DNA from: Palsa-883 sp035486355
GTDB lineage: Bacteria > Pseudomonadota > Alphaproteobacteria > Acetobacterales > Acetobacteraceae
Assembly: GCA_035486355.1 (NCBI GenBank)
Contig: DATHNE010000190.1
Span: 1-64,000, forward strand
Direction: 5' to 3'
Length of the DNA stretch: 64,000 nucleotides
Below the pieces are notes generated by a model. That model was given only the letters and a program-made list of their open reading frames with translations, made no database searches and had not been told where the DNA came from. Every line of letters begins with the position of its first letter. The first letter of the stretch is position 1. The translations under genes were made by a program, and so were the position numbers. This document shows positions 26,729-35,986 of the stretch, one piece after another.

Positions 26729-28384
26729 TCAATCCGCCGATGTTGCGTCCTGCATGTTCATCAGGATCCGATCAAGATTGAAGCTGGCGGATTTCTGACG
26801 CTGCGGAAATTCGCGGAACGTCTGCAAGAACTGTCCGACGATCAACTGCGCCGGCATGAGGGTCCATAGCTTGTCGGCGTACCATCTGGTGTACATCGGC
26901 GAATCTGGCGTCACCTCAAACGGATCCTGGCGAAGGTTGATGACCAAGGGCACGGTACGCGGTTGCGAGACCTCACCCCACCAGGAATTCTTGATGGCAA
27001 AGTGAAGCTTCCAGTCACCATAGCGCAGGGCATTAAGATTGCCCTCGTCGTCGAAGTAGAAGATTTCTTTGCGCTGGCCCGGACCGCTACCGGATAGTGC
27101 ATTGCTGAGGTCGTACGCATCAAGGTGGACCTTGAACGTCTTGGTGCCAGCCTGGTAACCCTGCAACAGCTTCTGCTTGATGTCGGGAACCCCTGCGGCC
27201 GCAACCAGCGTTGGCAACCAGTCTTCGTGCGACGTGATATCGTTGATGATCGTGCCGGGCTTGATTGTCCCGGGCCAACGCGCCAGTGCCGGCACGCGAA
27301 AGCCGCCTTCCCAGGTGGTACCCTTCTCGCCACGGAATGGCGCCGTGCCACCGTCCGGCCAGGAAAACTTTTCAACACCGTTATCAGTCGTGAAGACCAC
27401 GATCGTGTTACCGGCAATGCCCAGGTCATCGAGCTTACCGAGTAGCTGTCCAACCACCCAATCCAATTCCATCATACCGTCAGCGTAAATGCCGTAGCCG
27501 CTCTTGTTTTCCCATTCGCTGCTGAGATGGGTCCAGACATGCATGCGACTGGTGTTGTGCCACAGAAAGAAAGGTTTCCCCGCCGTGACAGAACGATCGA
27601 TGAAATCAGTCGAGGCCGCGAGCATCTCCTTCTCGACGGTTTCCATGCGCTTGCGAGTAAGCGGGCCAGTATCCACGATCTTCTGTTTGCCCACCTTGCC
27701 GAACCGCGGATCCATCGTCAGGTCGTCAATGTCGGTCGCGACGCACCGGAGCATTCCGCGAGGACCGAATCGGGCGTGGAACTCGGGTGACTTCGGATAG
27801 TCCGGGTCTTCCGGTTCTTCCTCTGCGTTGAGATGATAGAGGTTGCCGAAGAACTCATCGAAACCATGCACTGTCGGAAGGAATTCGTTGCGATCTCCCA
27901 GGTGGTTCTTGCCGATCTGCGCGGTCGCATAGCCTTGGGGTTTCAGCAGTTCGGCGATGGTCGGATCTTGCGGCTGCAAGCCAAGGGGGGACCCGGGCAG
28001 GCCAACCTTCAGAAGGCCGGTGCGAAAGGGCTGCTGCCCAGTGATGAACGCGGCACGTCCGGCGGTGCAGCTCTGCTGCCCATAATGATCGGTGAACAGT
28101 GCACCCTCATTGGCGATGCGATCGATATTCGGGGTGCGGCCGCCCATCATCCCGCGGTGATAGGCACTCACGTTCCACATGCCGACATCGTCGGTCATGA
28201 TCACCAGAATATTGGGCTTACCACCGTTCGCCGGCGTGACCGCCGGTTGCTGGGCCTGCGCGAGTTGCACGGCATCTGGGGACACCGCCGCCTGCGCGGT
28301 TCCCAGAACCGATGCACCGAGGATGGAGCTGCCACTTAGCAACATTCCACGTCGTCCCAGACGCGGGCCACCGATGGAGCTCAT
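26729..28384 (-). CDS. Tat-exported arylsulfatase (cassette 3)
   Basis: A 551-residue type I arylsulfatase. The twin-arginine-like signal (LGRRGMLLSGSS) with hydrophobic core and AQA cleavage occupies the first ~32 residues. PNILVIMTDDVGMW follows at about 57, with the metal-binding Asp pair. CTAGR at 106-110 is the formylglycine motif, then GYATAQIGKNHLGD. The FTTDNG segment holds further metal ligands. A strong AAGGAGG ribosome site lies eight bases before the start. The upstream partner FGE (24 bases away) is frameshifted, so maturation would have to rely on another FGE such as those at 9726 or 23546. The decayed sulfatase at 11900 is a close relative lacking the signal peptide. Confidence 0.9.
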   Translation of the reverse strand: MSSIGGPRLGRRGMLLSGSSILGASVLGTAQAAVSPDAVQLAQAQQPAVTPANGGKPNILVIMTDDVGMWNVSAYHRGMMGGRTPNIDRIANEGALFTDHYGQQSCTAGRAAFITGQQPFRTGLLKVGLPGSPLGLQPQDPTIAELLKPQGYATAQIGKNHLGDRNEFLPTVHGFDEFFGNLYHLNAEEEPEDPDYPKSPEFHARFGPRGMLRCVATDIDDLTMDPRFGKVGKQKIVDTGPLTRKRMETVEKEMLAASTDFIDRSVTAGKPFFLWHNTSRMHVWTHLSSEWENKSGYGIYADGMMELDWVVGQLLGKLDDLGIAGNTIVVFTTDNGVEKFSWPDGGTAPFRGEKGTTWEGGFRVPALARWPGTIKPGTIINDITSHEDWLPTLVAAAGVPDIKQKLLQGYQAGTKTFKVHLDAYDLSNALSGSGPGQRKEIFYFDDEGNLNALRYGDWKLHFAIKNSWWGEVSQPRTVPLVINLRQDPFEVTPDSPMYTRWYADKLWTLMPAQLIVGQFLQTFREFPQRQKSASFNLDRILMNMQDATSAD

Positions 28385-28408
28385 GGAAGTATCCTCCTTG
28401 CTGTGAAT

Positions 28409-29391
28409 TTATGTCCGCACGATGCAGCGAAAGCCGAGATGGCTCATGTCCGTATCCATCATCTGCGGCTGCCGCGCCGCCGGGCGATAACGTCGGCAAT
28501 AACTCGGCGCGCACAGGAACGAACCGCCCTTCACCACCTTGCGCGGAATACGGATATGCGGTTGCGCCGAATCGAAACTGGTCTCGATGCGCGCACCAGG
28601 CGGGTTATATGGCGTACAGCACGCATTGGACTTCTCGACCTCATGAGAGGTGGAGTACCAATCGACCGTCCATTGCCACACATTCCCTGCCATATCGAAC
28701 AGGCCATAGTCGTTGGCCGGATATGAGCCGACTGGCGAGGTACCGACATAACCATCGGCAGCGAAATTCGCCACGGGAATGGGCTTTGCCAGATATTTGC
28801 CGTGTGCTGGCCGCCCGGCGTGAGTTCATCGCCCCACACGAATTCCGCGCCATCTCGGCCGCCGCGTGCCGCAAGCTCCCACTCGGCTTCGGTCGGTAGC
28901 GATTTTCCGGCCCATGCCGCGAACGCTTCAGCATCCTCGAAAGCGATATGCACAACGGGGTGCTGCGCAAGCCCGTCAATCGAACTCTCTGGACTTTGGG
29001 GATGGCGCCAATAAACGCCTGCGACATAGCGCCACCCGTTTCTGTGGTCGCGCGTGTCGACCGGGCCGTCGGTCATTTGAAACACGAGGGCACCAGGGAC
29101 GAGCATGCCCGGTAGCGCACCGGGATAGGGCGCCGGATCCAGCGGCCTTTCCGCGACCGTCCGATAGCCCGTCGCCGCCACGAACTGAGCAAACTGCGCG
29201 TTCGTGACAGAGCAAGGATCCATCCTGAGCGGGTCGACGGAGACCAGATGCGCCGGACATTCTTCCAGGTAGTGCACATCCGATCCCATGCGGAATGTCC
29301 CGCCCGGGATGAGACACATACAGGCCTGATCCGTTGGTGCGACGATGTCCGATTCTGGCTCTTGGTGCCGAGATACACGTATCGGGTCCAT
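28409..29391 (-). pseudogene. Formylglycine-generating enzyme with one frameshift (cassette 3)
   Basis: Two overlapping frames together give a complete SUMF1-type FGE of ~327 residues. The first frame, from the ATG at 29391, carries IPGGTFRMGSD and PTEAEWELAARGG. The second carries FDMAGNVWQWT, the cysteine pair in CAPSYC, and SHLGFRC. The switch occurs at about 28772, where one base appears to be missing after a CCGTGG. All catalytic residues survive on the far side of the lesion, so a single insertion would restore it. This suggests recent decay or a base-call error. The gap to the sulfatase start is 24 bases, exactly as in cassette 2. Confidence 0.82.
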
Positions 29392-29815
29392 TGACAAACC
29401 TTATGGAGCGAAAAGGGCCGCGAAACTATCCAGAATTGGCACGCACGGGATATTTCAAGGCTGTCGCCGCGGTGTCCTTGGTACCGGCCTCAGCCAACCA
29501 TCGGGATAATATCAAAAAACATGCCCGTTTCTGTCGCGCCAGGGGCCGCTCATCGCCGATCGACCCAGTCGCAATCTCGAGCATGATGTTGCATCGTCAT
29601 CGTTCGCCTTGGGGGGCGCGCTCGAGGCGGCCGCATGATGAAAAAGCCGCCGCTTGCCGGAGCGCCAGTTCTACCCTCATGGCCATAGCGCGTCGACAAC
29701 GGCGGATGTGCTTGCCATTACCGGCGCGATCGCGACCGGCGCCGTACTGGAATGGGATGCTACCGGACGTAGCTGCGGTCGTCGAAGCGACACGCGTTGG
29801 GTGGGACGACTGGCG

Positions 29816-30130
29816 CGCCGACGAATCGGAGCAGCCGAGGTCCTCCACGCAGCAGCAGGCGCAGGTCGGACGTCAGCCCTAAGCAGGCGAAGAATCGCGG
29901 CAATAAGCCTGACTTCGTTGTGTTTTGTAACTCAATTTGGTGCCCGGTGGCGCAGAACGACATCGCTGCACCCAGAGCAAACAGGATGCCCCAACGATAG
30001 GGCTCGGGATGCCGTCGTGCGCGAGCAATACGACATTTCGGTCTGGTAATGTGCCGAGCAGCAGGACGAGGCAGGCGGCTAACAGAGACGGCAAGGCTCC
30101 AGGACTGATCAGGCGATCCCAGATTGTCAT
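29816..30130 (-). pseudogene. 5' remnant of a second gltS
   Basis: This stretch aligns base for base, with scattered changes, to the first ~105 codons of gltS at 2845-4062, including the start codon and the LPSLLAACLVLLLG helix. Small indels break the frame and the rest of the gene is missing. Homology also continues through ~140 bases of upstream sequence (to about 30280), matching that of intact gltS. The 29392-29815 gap to its left contains no recognisable gene. Confidence 0.8.
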
Positions 30131-30555
30131 GCGCGCCCGTTTTCAGCGGGCATCCCACGTACGGTCGACCCTCGATACGTAATGTTCGTCATTTGGCGTG
30201 CTGTTGCAATTGCGCGGTATCTGTTTGGCCTTTGATGTAAGGGAGCAATATGGCTCGCGATGCGGACACGTGACCCGGTGGTGTTGGTGGCCGCTGCCAT
30301 CGGACGTGGCCCGAATACCGAACCGTTGCCTGTCAGGGAGTAGTCCTTGCGGTTTGAGCGAGGTGCAGTCGGTTACTCTGTCGTAGCTGCCAATCAATCT
30401 CTTGATCGGCGGCGACGACAATGTGCTGCGTCCCAATCGCGGCGCGACCTCGCAGTTGCGGACCCCGGCCGCCATCATTTTCCGACGGGAACGGATACCG
30501 ATGATGCGCCGTTGAACCGCTATCGGTGCAATAGGCGCGTCACCCGACCTCGCCG
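30131..30555. other. Duplicated gltS upstream region, no gene
   Basis: The first ~150 bases match the region upstream of intact gltS (4063-4215). The remainder up to the lipoprotein stop shows no gene or recognisable site. Confidence 0.5.
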
Positions 30556-31077
30556 CTACTGCATGGATACCACCATAGCGTCACCACCCAAGCTGAGCAT
30601 CAGGCCGGTGCGCTTGGCTTTCAGATGCATGATCGCGCCAGACTCATTCTGCATCCACAGGTCACCGCCGCTCAGGTTGCCAAGCGCAAAGCCATACCGC
30701 GCCTGACCATAGGTCCCGGCGAAATTCGCCACGCTCTTGAGCTTGTAGATTTCCCCTTCAGCCTGGATCGTCGACGCGCCGATGCCGCCGACACCAAGGC
30801 CACCAATCGAGAAGAAATAGGTGTTGCCCTGGTAGTAGAGCGTCCCCTGCCCACCGCTTCCGCTGCCGATATACGCCACCTGAATCTGATCCATTTTCAC
30901 GATGCCATCCGGTGTCAGGCCCGCGACCGCCTGCGGACCAAGTTGGACTGACGTGGAACAACCTGCCAGCGCGAGAATGGCAACGAACGCGAGACCAATC
31001 GAGCCCTGCAGTCGCAGCGCCTTATTGCGTGTCTTTATTGTTGATGCCGGCACGGGGATGTTTGGGCTATCGGTCAT
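30556..31077 (-). CDS. Glycine-rich beta-strand lipoprotein, family not recognised
   Basis: A 173-residue protein with a lipoprotein signal: a hydrophobic helix ends in ALAGC near residue 40. The remainder is rich in Gly and short strands, with GSGSGGQGTLYYQGNTYFF, a GGLGVGGIGAS stretch and a GQARYGFALGNLSGG region. It may be a small beta-barrel anchored by a lipid. The pattern recalls proteins of the DUF1134/EipA type, but I cannot assign it firmly. The gene follows a channel-like membrane gene on the same strand with a 64-base gap, so they may be co-transcribed. Confidence 0.6.
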   Translation of the reverse strand: MTDSPNIPVPASTIKTRNKALRLQGSIGLAFVAILALAGCSTSVQLGPQAVAGLTPDGIVKMDQIQVAYIGSGSGGQGTLYYQGNTYFFSIGGLGVGGIGASTIQAEGEIYKLKSVANFAGTYGQARYGFALGNLSGGDLWMQNESGAIMHLKAKRTGLMLSLGGDAMVVSMQ

Positions 31078-31141
31078 GTGCTTGCTCTCCAGAATTCGAT
31101 GAACTACCGAAGTGATGTGTCAACAACGCGAGCCACAAATC

Positions 31142-31633
31142 TCATGGCTGTCTGTCCCGTCCCCTGATGCCGATCGGCCAAACCCTTTGGATCATGGCGA
31201 ACAGGAAGGCGGTGGATAAGCCAAACAGAAGCATTCCGTTCAGCGCTTCGAGAGCGCCCATCATCTGCCACTCATTCGGCAAGTTCAGATTCGAATTGCC
31301 ATAGCTGGTCATCGCACTGATGGAATAGAGCATGGCGGCCTTGTTCTCGGGCAATGCCCCGAGAAGCCGGTAAGCAGCGGCCCAGACCGCGCCTTCAATG
31401 CCGTGCAGAATTGTTGCCAGAGTGACAGTGACGCTCATGATCAGAGCGAACATCGACGCGAAGCCGCGACGGTCGTCGTTCCGGTTCAAAAAGCGGCTGA
31501 CCTCACCCGTGATAACGCCAAGGCCAAACACGTGGATCACGACGGTTATCGCGATCAGCGGCAGGCTCCATGCCCAATCGGAGGTCCATGTCACGGTGTT
31601 CAACGCCGTCATCCGGCAGGGCTCACATTCCAT
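31142..31633 (-). CDS. Two-pore-loop, ion-channel-like membrane protein
   Basis: A 163-residue membrane protein with an N-terminal helix (about 23-43), a second near 58-80, a re-entrant-looking loop with SISAMTSYGNSNL, and a final long helix (about 128-150). The layout helix-loop-helix with a T-x-Y-G core resembles the selectivity filter of bacterial two-helix potassium channels, although the filter differs from TVGYG. Ion specificity is therefore a guess. An internal ATG at residue 8 is an alternative start. The gene lies between a lipoprotein and another membrane protein, all leftward. Confidence 0.55.
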   Translation of the reverse strand: MECEPCRMTALNTVTWTSDWAWSLPLIAITVVIHVFGLGVITGEVSRFLNRNDDRRGFASMFALIMSVTVTLATILHGIEGAVWAAAYRLLGALPENKAAMLYSISAMTSYGNSNLNLPNEWQMMGALEALNGMLLFGLSTAFLFAMIQRVWPIGIRGRDRQP

Positions 31634-31858
31634 TCCTCAAATCTCATCGGATCCTGCGAGATCACCGAATGATGCACCGGAATTTGGTCACGAAGACACG
31701 CGAGGTTATTGGGGAGGGAGGTATTAAATCCACTCGGTCACATCGTGAACCGGAATGGCACGGCGAAGCTACCCAAAATCGGCACGTATGGGGCATCTCA
31801 AGGCTGCCGTCGGGATACGCGGAACGCTGGTCACGGCTATCCGCTGGCCGGAAAGTCC

Positions 31859-32416
31859 TCAGTGTGCTCCCAGGTGCCTAGGGTGTTGATGTTTCACCCC
31901 GTCCCGCCGAGCGGTCAGGAGTTGCAAAAGCCGGTCTTCGCCGAGTGAGGCAGCAATCTCCCTGAATGCGATATATGGCATGAGGATCAGCAGCATGATC
32001 ACGGTCGTCGCAAGTGTCTGCAAGAGCGCGGCACCGCCCAGTTCCGTCACAAGCGTACGAATCGCCTGCCCATGCAGCATGCCCACGACAGCGTCCTCGA
32101 TCTCCGAAAGGACAAACAGCAGGAGCAGAAACAGCAACGATTTGTGCAGGATCACATAGATCACGCGCCGCCTGATGTAGTGGTCACCCAACCGCGCGAT
32201 CTGGCCGAGTAGCAGGAACTTCGCCAAGATCAGCGCCTTCACCGCGGCCACACCATAAGGAGCGTAACTAACACCTGCGGCATGCAGAAATGCCATCCTG
32301 TAAAACAGCATCGCGCCGAAGCAGATATACAAATACAGAGAGATCAGCGCGTAATGGATCAGCTCATTGCGCGCCTTACGTCCCAGGGTCTCGCCCGACT
32401 TGGATCCATCGCCCAT
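31859..32416 (-). CDS. Four-helix membrane protein, unknown function
   Basis: A ~185-residue protein from the ATG at 32416, a start supported because the duplicate at 4256-4451 conserves exactly this region. Four hydrophobic segments are seen: YALISLYLYICFGAMLF, VAAVKALILAKFLLLG, KSLLFLLLLFVLSEIEDAVVG and TVIMLLILMPYIAF. The C-terminal ~25 residues are hydrophilic and His/Arg-rich. No family is recognised. The next gene on the strand, about 225 bases downstream, is the channel-like protein. The open frame reaches 32590, but the extension is Cys/Arg-rich and unsupported. The gap 32417-32740 contains no gene. Confidence 0.6.
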   Translation of the reverse strand: MGDGSKSGETLGRKARNELIHYALISLYLYICFGAMLFYRMAFLHAAGVSYAPYGVAAVKALILAKFLLLGQIARLGDHYIRRRVIYVILHKSLLFLLLLFVLSEIEDAVVGMLHGQAIRTLVTELGGAALLQTLATTVIMLLILMPYIAFREIAASLGEDRLLQLLTARRDGVKHQHPRHLGAH

Positions 32417-32740
32417 AGCAGGATCGCTCAACAGGTTTCCCCTTCTTGAATTGCCTCGTCTTGCCGTAAGAGACTCGAATGCGGATCGCGCGTGAAGGTC
32501 GCGGACCGGGTCAGGAGGATGGTGGCGCGCGCAGAATTCGCACCTGCATTGATCCGCACATCGATACCACGATTGAGCGATCCAGTCCAAATGCTTTGTG
32601 ACTCTCTGGCTGCGACGATATGGTCACTCGGACAAGACCAATCGATATGTGATGCGAAAGCTTCCTGCTGTATGATGCACTGGGTTCACGCTATATCCTA
32701 CCTGGGTGCCTCAGACGCCTGATCGGCAGCTGTCTCACGT

Positions 32741-33693
32741 TTGTTGGAATCAGGACTCCTGGCGTCACACTTGCGTAACTGGACATTCGTCGCACGGCCA
32801 AGGCGTCGATACGCAGATTTGGCCGTGATCGTCGTGTTTCATTGTATGGCCATCTGTGGTTGCACGACGCCGATCGAGGTGGCCCAGGTTGATCCGCGGA
32901 CCCTGCATCAGGTATTGACGCGCAATATCCTATCTCGTGGTAAGCTGAACGAGCCAATCCGCATTGTGCTGACCTGTTGGGATTTGAGAAGGCAAATCGT
33001 GTCGGATCCCGACGCTACTCTCACGACACTCCAGGGCTTGATCAATGCGGGCACGGCCGGCAGCGACGAGGTCTATGCACGAGCTGAACCGTCGTTCCAA
33101 CATGCTGAGCAGACGGGAAAGAGCCCCTTCCATCTTGCCGCGGCAGTTTACGCGTTCGCCTTTTTGTTTCCCGAAAGCGCTGATACGCCACCAAGTCCTT
33201 ATGACCCGCGCTGGCGGACTGCCAGCGATCTTTACGGTCGGGGACTGACCTTGGCATTCGAATCGTCGGATGGATCACGCGCTGATCCCCGTGGAGGCGA
33301 ATGCAACCTTCCCTTCAGCAAACTTCGGGTGACCTATGAAGGGGAAGTGTGATTGGGGCGGATCGTAGGCTGGTTGACTTCGTCCCAATCGGAGAATTCG
33401 AAGTCTCGGGTTTGCGGAACCAGTATCGACAGGTAGGTCTCGGGGCACCTCTTGCAGCCACAATAGTTCCGATAACGTAAGAAAAGGAACTTCAAATCAC
33501 ACCTCACATGAAAGTTCCGGCTACGGTCATATTGCGTATCGATGACGCACACGGGCGACTGACAACCGGGACCACGGATGCCACTTTGGAAATTCACGTG
33601 GCCTCAGGCTCCGAGACGGCGCATCTCGATGGACAAGATGTGCCACTCGAAATCGAGCGCACTGCCACACTCGCCTACGGCCTGGCCGACAGT
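32741..33693 (+). pseudogene. Alpha/beta-hydrolase-type lipoprotein, frameshifted and truncated
   Basis: The first frame (to 33352) encodes a lipobox-like CGC after a hydrophobic segment. The helical N-terminal domain of a family of large lipase-like proteins follows, with VDPRTLHQVLTRNILS, AAAVYAFAFLFP and DPRWRTASDLYGRGL. Near 33350 the frame shifts. The next frame continues the same protein (RLVDFVPIGEFEVSGLRN) through an in-frame TAA at 33478 and on into PATVILRID...PLEIERTATLAYGL. After ~33693 similarity ends, and the catalytic Ser-Asp-His domain expected downstream is absent. It is an inactive remnant. Family assignment is from memory of N-terminal phrases and is moderate. Confidence 0.6.
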
Positions 33694-34437
33694 GACAGGT
33701 CGGCACAGCGGCCGCGGCCGAAGGTCGAACGTCCCACGCGTCCACCCCCGCCGCTGAAGGTCTTGCCGGAGTGCCCCTCCCTCTTCGCAGCCCGCATTAC
33801 GTCGCCTGCGAACCCCTTCGGGCGCTTGGCGCGACGGTTGCCGTGCTGAATGCGCCCCGGCCGAATCCGCAGCGCGTCGTCACGCGTGGCCATCACGGCG
33901 CTCCTGCCGAAACCGCTGCAGGGACGGGTGAGAGGGACACTCCCTCCGCCAAGCCTGGCGCGTAATGCGTTGATATGAAACATACAAACCGCCGATATCG
34001 AGAACTCGGCCACGGTTCTACCCACGCCCGAAATATGCGCCAATCGGCCCGCCAGCCACAACCTCCTGCGCGACCCGTATCGACGTTGGGCATGTCGCAC
34101 CGGCCGACGCTGGCTGCGTATCAGACTTGAAAGCTCATTTCGTACTCGCCCGAGATGCCGACCATCCATCACACGGCGGCCCAATGGCCGCGACCGGCGC
34201 CGCGACCGGAATAACGGTCATCGCGAACGCTGTGGTGGGCAAGTCGGCTCTCAGCGAAAGACCGCGTCTCATCCCTCACTGCGATCCACGCTCAGCGAGC
34301 TGCGTCTGGTTCTGGGATCTCGCTCCCGACGCTTGGGTGATCGCAATTGGCCGGAAGGCGCCTGTCCGCATTCGGCGACCAGCACAGCGTGGGCCACACC
34401 AGCGGCCGTGCTGGCGGCGATCACCGTCAGAACGACC
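33694..34437. other. Gap with no supported gene
   Basis: Roughly 740 bases in which every open frame looks like noise. It lies between a truncated hydrolase and a truncated RTX protein, so it may be a junction formed by deletion. Confidence 0.45.
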
Positions 34438-34890
34438 TCAGCTCGAGAACACGTGGCCATGTAACGCGCTGCCACCGGAGACGCCCAGGAAGGTGATTTG
34501 GGTGGTGTCGGACATGGTCAGTGGGGTGTTGGCGGCAGCAGAGACGGCGTTGTTCAGCGCTGTGGCGGCGGCGGACGCGCCGTAGCCCAGCAGGTCCACC
34601 GCGTCCTGAGCGGTGAAGTCGGTGACCAGCGCCGTACAGTCACCCCGGCCGTCGAGGAAAATAAACATATTGTTGCCGCCGCCACCGGTCAGCACGTCCG
34701 TGACTGGTCCGGCGAACAGCGTGTCGTTGCCGCTGCCGCCCACCAGCAGGTCGCTGCGCAGCGACGAACCGCTCGCCCACATCACGTTGTTGGCGCTGGA
34801 GAGGCCGGCGTTGATGGTTTCGGCACCGGAGCCGGCGTTGTAGGTCACGCCACCGACCGACCCGACATAGATGATCACGGGCGACGTCAT
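34438..34890 (-). CDS. Short RTX-type calcium-binding C-terminal protein
   Basis: A 150-residue protein with hemolysin-type glycine-rich repeats around residues 22-73: an SGAETINAG unit, GGSGNDTLFAG and TGGGGNNMFIF. The typical post-repeat segment follows with a VTDFTAQDAVDL core, and the end is TQITFLGVSG. These are the calcium-binding and type I secretion C-terminus of RTX proteins. The usual large N-terminal effector domain is missing. The gene may be an intact mini-protein with an ATG at 34890, but more likely it is the tail of a deleted larger gene. No type I secretion genes are visible nearby. Confidence 0.6.
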   Translation of the reverse strand: MTSPVIIYVGSVGGVTYNAGSGAETINAGLSSANNVMWASGSSLRSDLLVGGSGNDTLFAGPVTDVLTGGGGNNMFIFLDGRGDCTALVTDFTAQDAVDLLGYGASAAATALNNAVSAAANTPLTMSDTTQITFLGVSGGSALHGHVFSS

Positions 34891-34924
34891 GCACCATCCG
34901 TGTCAGATGGCGCGCCCCGATTAG

Positions 34925-35086
34925 GCCACCACCGCCGACACCGATGCCGATGCTGCGCGGGTCACCCGCAGGCGCGTGCTGGCGGACCTCGCGGGCCAGC
35001 CGACCCTGGTGATCGGCACCCATTTCGCCGTCCCCACAGCAGGTCACGCGGTGCGCGACGGCGACGCGTGGCGGCTGGATGTCTGA
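34925..35086 (+). pseudogene. C-terminal fragment of a metallo-beta-lactamase-fold hydrolase
   Basis: After a stop codon at 34922 this frame reads TRRRVLADLAG, then LVIGTHFAVPTAGHAV, and ends GDAWRLDV. These are the last conserved strands of MBL-fold hydrolases, with the final metal-ligand His in GTHF. No N-terminal part with the HxHxDH motif is present, so it is only a tail. It ends ten bases from the convergent membrane-protein gene. Confidence 0.6.
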
Positions 35087-35095
35087 GGTGACGCC

Positions 35096-35530
35096 TTACG
35101 CCGGATGCGGTGCCCGCGGCCGCAGCAGCGGGAAGATCAACCCGACACCCAGCCCCCAGCTTCCGTTGATCAGGAAGCTGATCACGAACGACATGAGATG
35201 CCATCCGCCGGCGACCGGCATGCCCTTGATCGGCGCCACAATGAACATGCCGACCAGCGCCGCGATGATCCCCATGATCAGCCCGCACAGCCACAGCGGC
35301 AGGGTGAAACGCGGCCGCAGCAGCCCGAACACGATGCCGTACAACCCGCCCCAGAAACATAGATCAACGATCAGCGGCACGCCGAATGGCGGGATCGGGT
35401 TGGTCGGATAAGGCGGACGCGCCATCGGCCCCAGAGCATACAGCAGCGCCCACATCCCTTGATGGAAGGTCAGCACCGAAATCGCGGCAGCAACAAATCC
35501 CAGAAAACCCCGCATGGGTGCGGATTGCAT
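35096..35530 (-). CDS. Four-helix membrane protein, unknown
   Basis: A 144-residue protein with four predicted helices: GFLGFVAAAISVLTF, LIVDLCFWGGLYGIVFGLL, LWLCGLIMGIIAALVGMFI and SFVISFLINGSWGLGVGL. It starts at the ATG at 35530, preceded by GGGAG at a seven-base spacing; the longer frame to 35596 is rejected. I do not recognise a family. It stands alone, facing the MBL fragment. Likely an inner-membrane protein. Confidence 0.65.
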   Translation of the reverse strand: MQSAPMRGFLGFVAAAISVLTFHQGMWALLYALGPMARPPYPTNPIPPFGVPLIVDLCFWGGLYGIVFGLLRPRFTLPLWLCGLIMGIIAALVGMFIVAPIKGMPVAGGWHLMSFVISFLINGSWGLGVGLIFPLLRPRAPHPA

Positions 35531-35717
35531 GGTGAATCTCCCTAACCCTGTGACCGGCTTCGCGACAGCATAACCCAACTTCACGCAAACATGCATGGGT
35601 GGGCATCGCGGTCACAATGCGGTGTTTCAACGAATTGGGACCACCTCGGTCCGATCGCCATGGCAGGATGGTCCGAATCGACCCGACCGTTGCCTCGGAC
35701 ATGACCTGGAGGATCCC

Positions 35718-35852
35718 ATGATCACCCGTCTCACCGCTTGGGTGTTGCTGCTGACGATGGCGACCGCGCTGGCCGCGTGCGTCGTCGAGGAGCCTCCGCC
35801 CGGCCCGGATCATGAGCACTGGTGCTACTACCATCCGGGCCGCTGCCACTAG
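35718..35852 (+). CDS. Small lipoprotein, 44 aa
   Basis: A 44-residue product begins at an ATG with a strong GGAGG ribosome site five bases upstream. A hydrophobic signal helix ends in a LAAC lipobox at about residues 18-21, followed by a Pro-rich linker and a short His/Cys-containing tail (HEHWCYYHPGRCH). That is the form of a small entericidin-like or metal-binding lipoprotein; specific function unknown. Confidence 0.7.
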   Translation: MITRLTAWVLLLTMATALAACVVEEPPPGPDHEHWCYYHPGRCH

Positions 35853-35986
35853 AATCATGCCGGTGCGTGGCGTCGTTCGTTGTGCGCACGTGGCGTACTT
35901 GCATGCCCCCGTCACAACGGCCCCCCCTTGTCCAGCCGGTGCAACAAGGCGCTGGTTTCTCGCCGCGATGACGACGACGTCAAGCG

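Noticed and set aside
28760..28785. Programmed frameshift in FGE 3
   Set aside because: No slippery heptamer or downstream structure is visible; a simple one-base loss explains it better.
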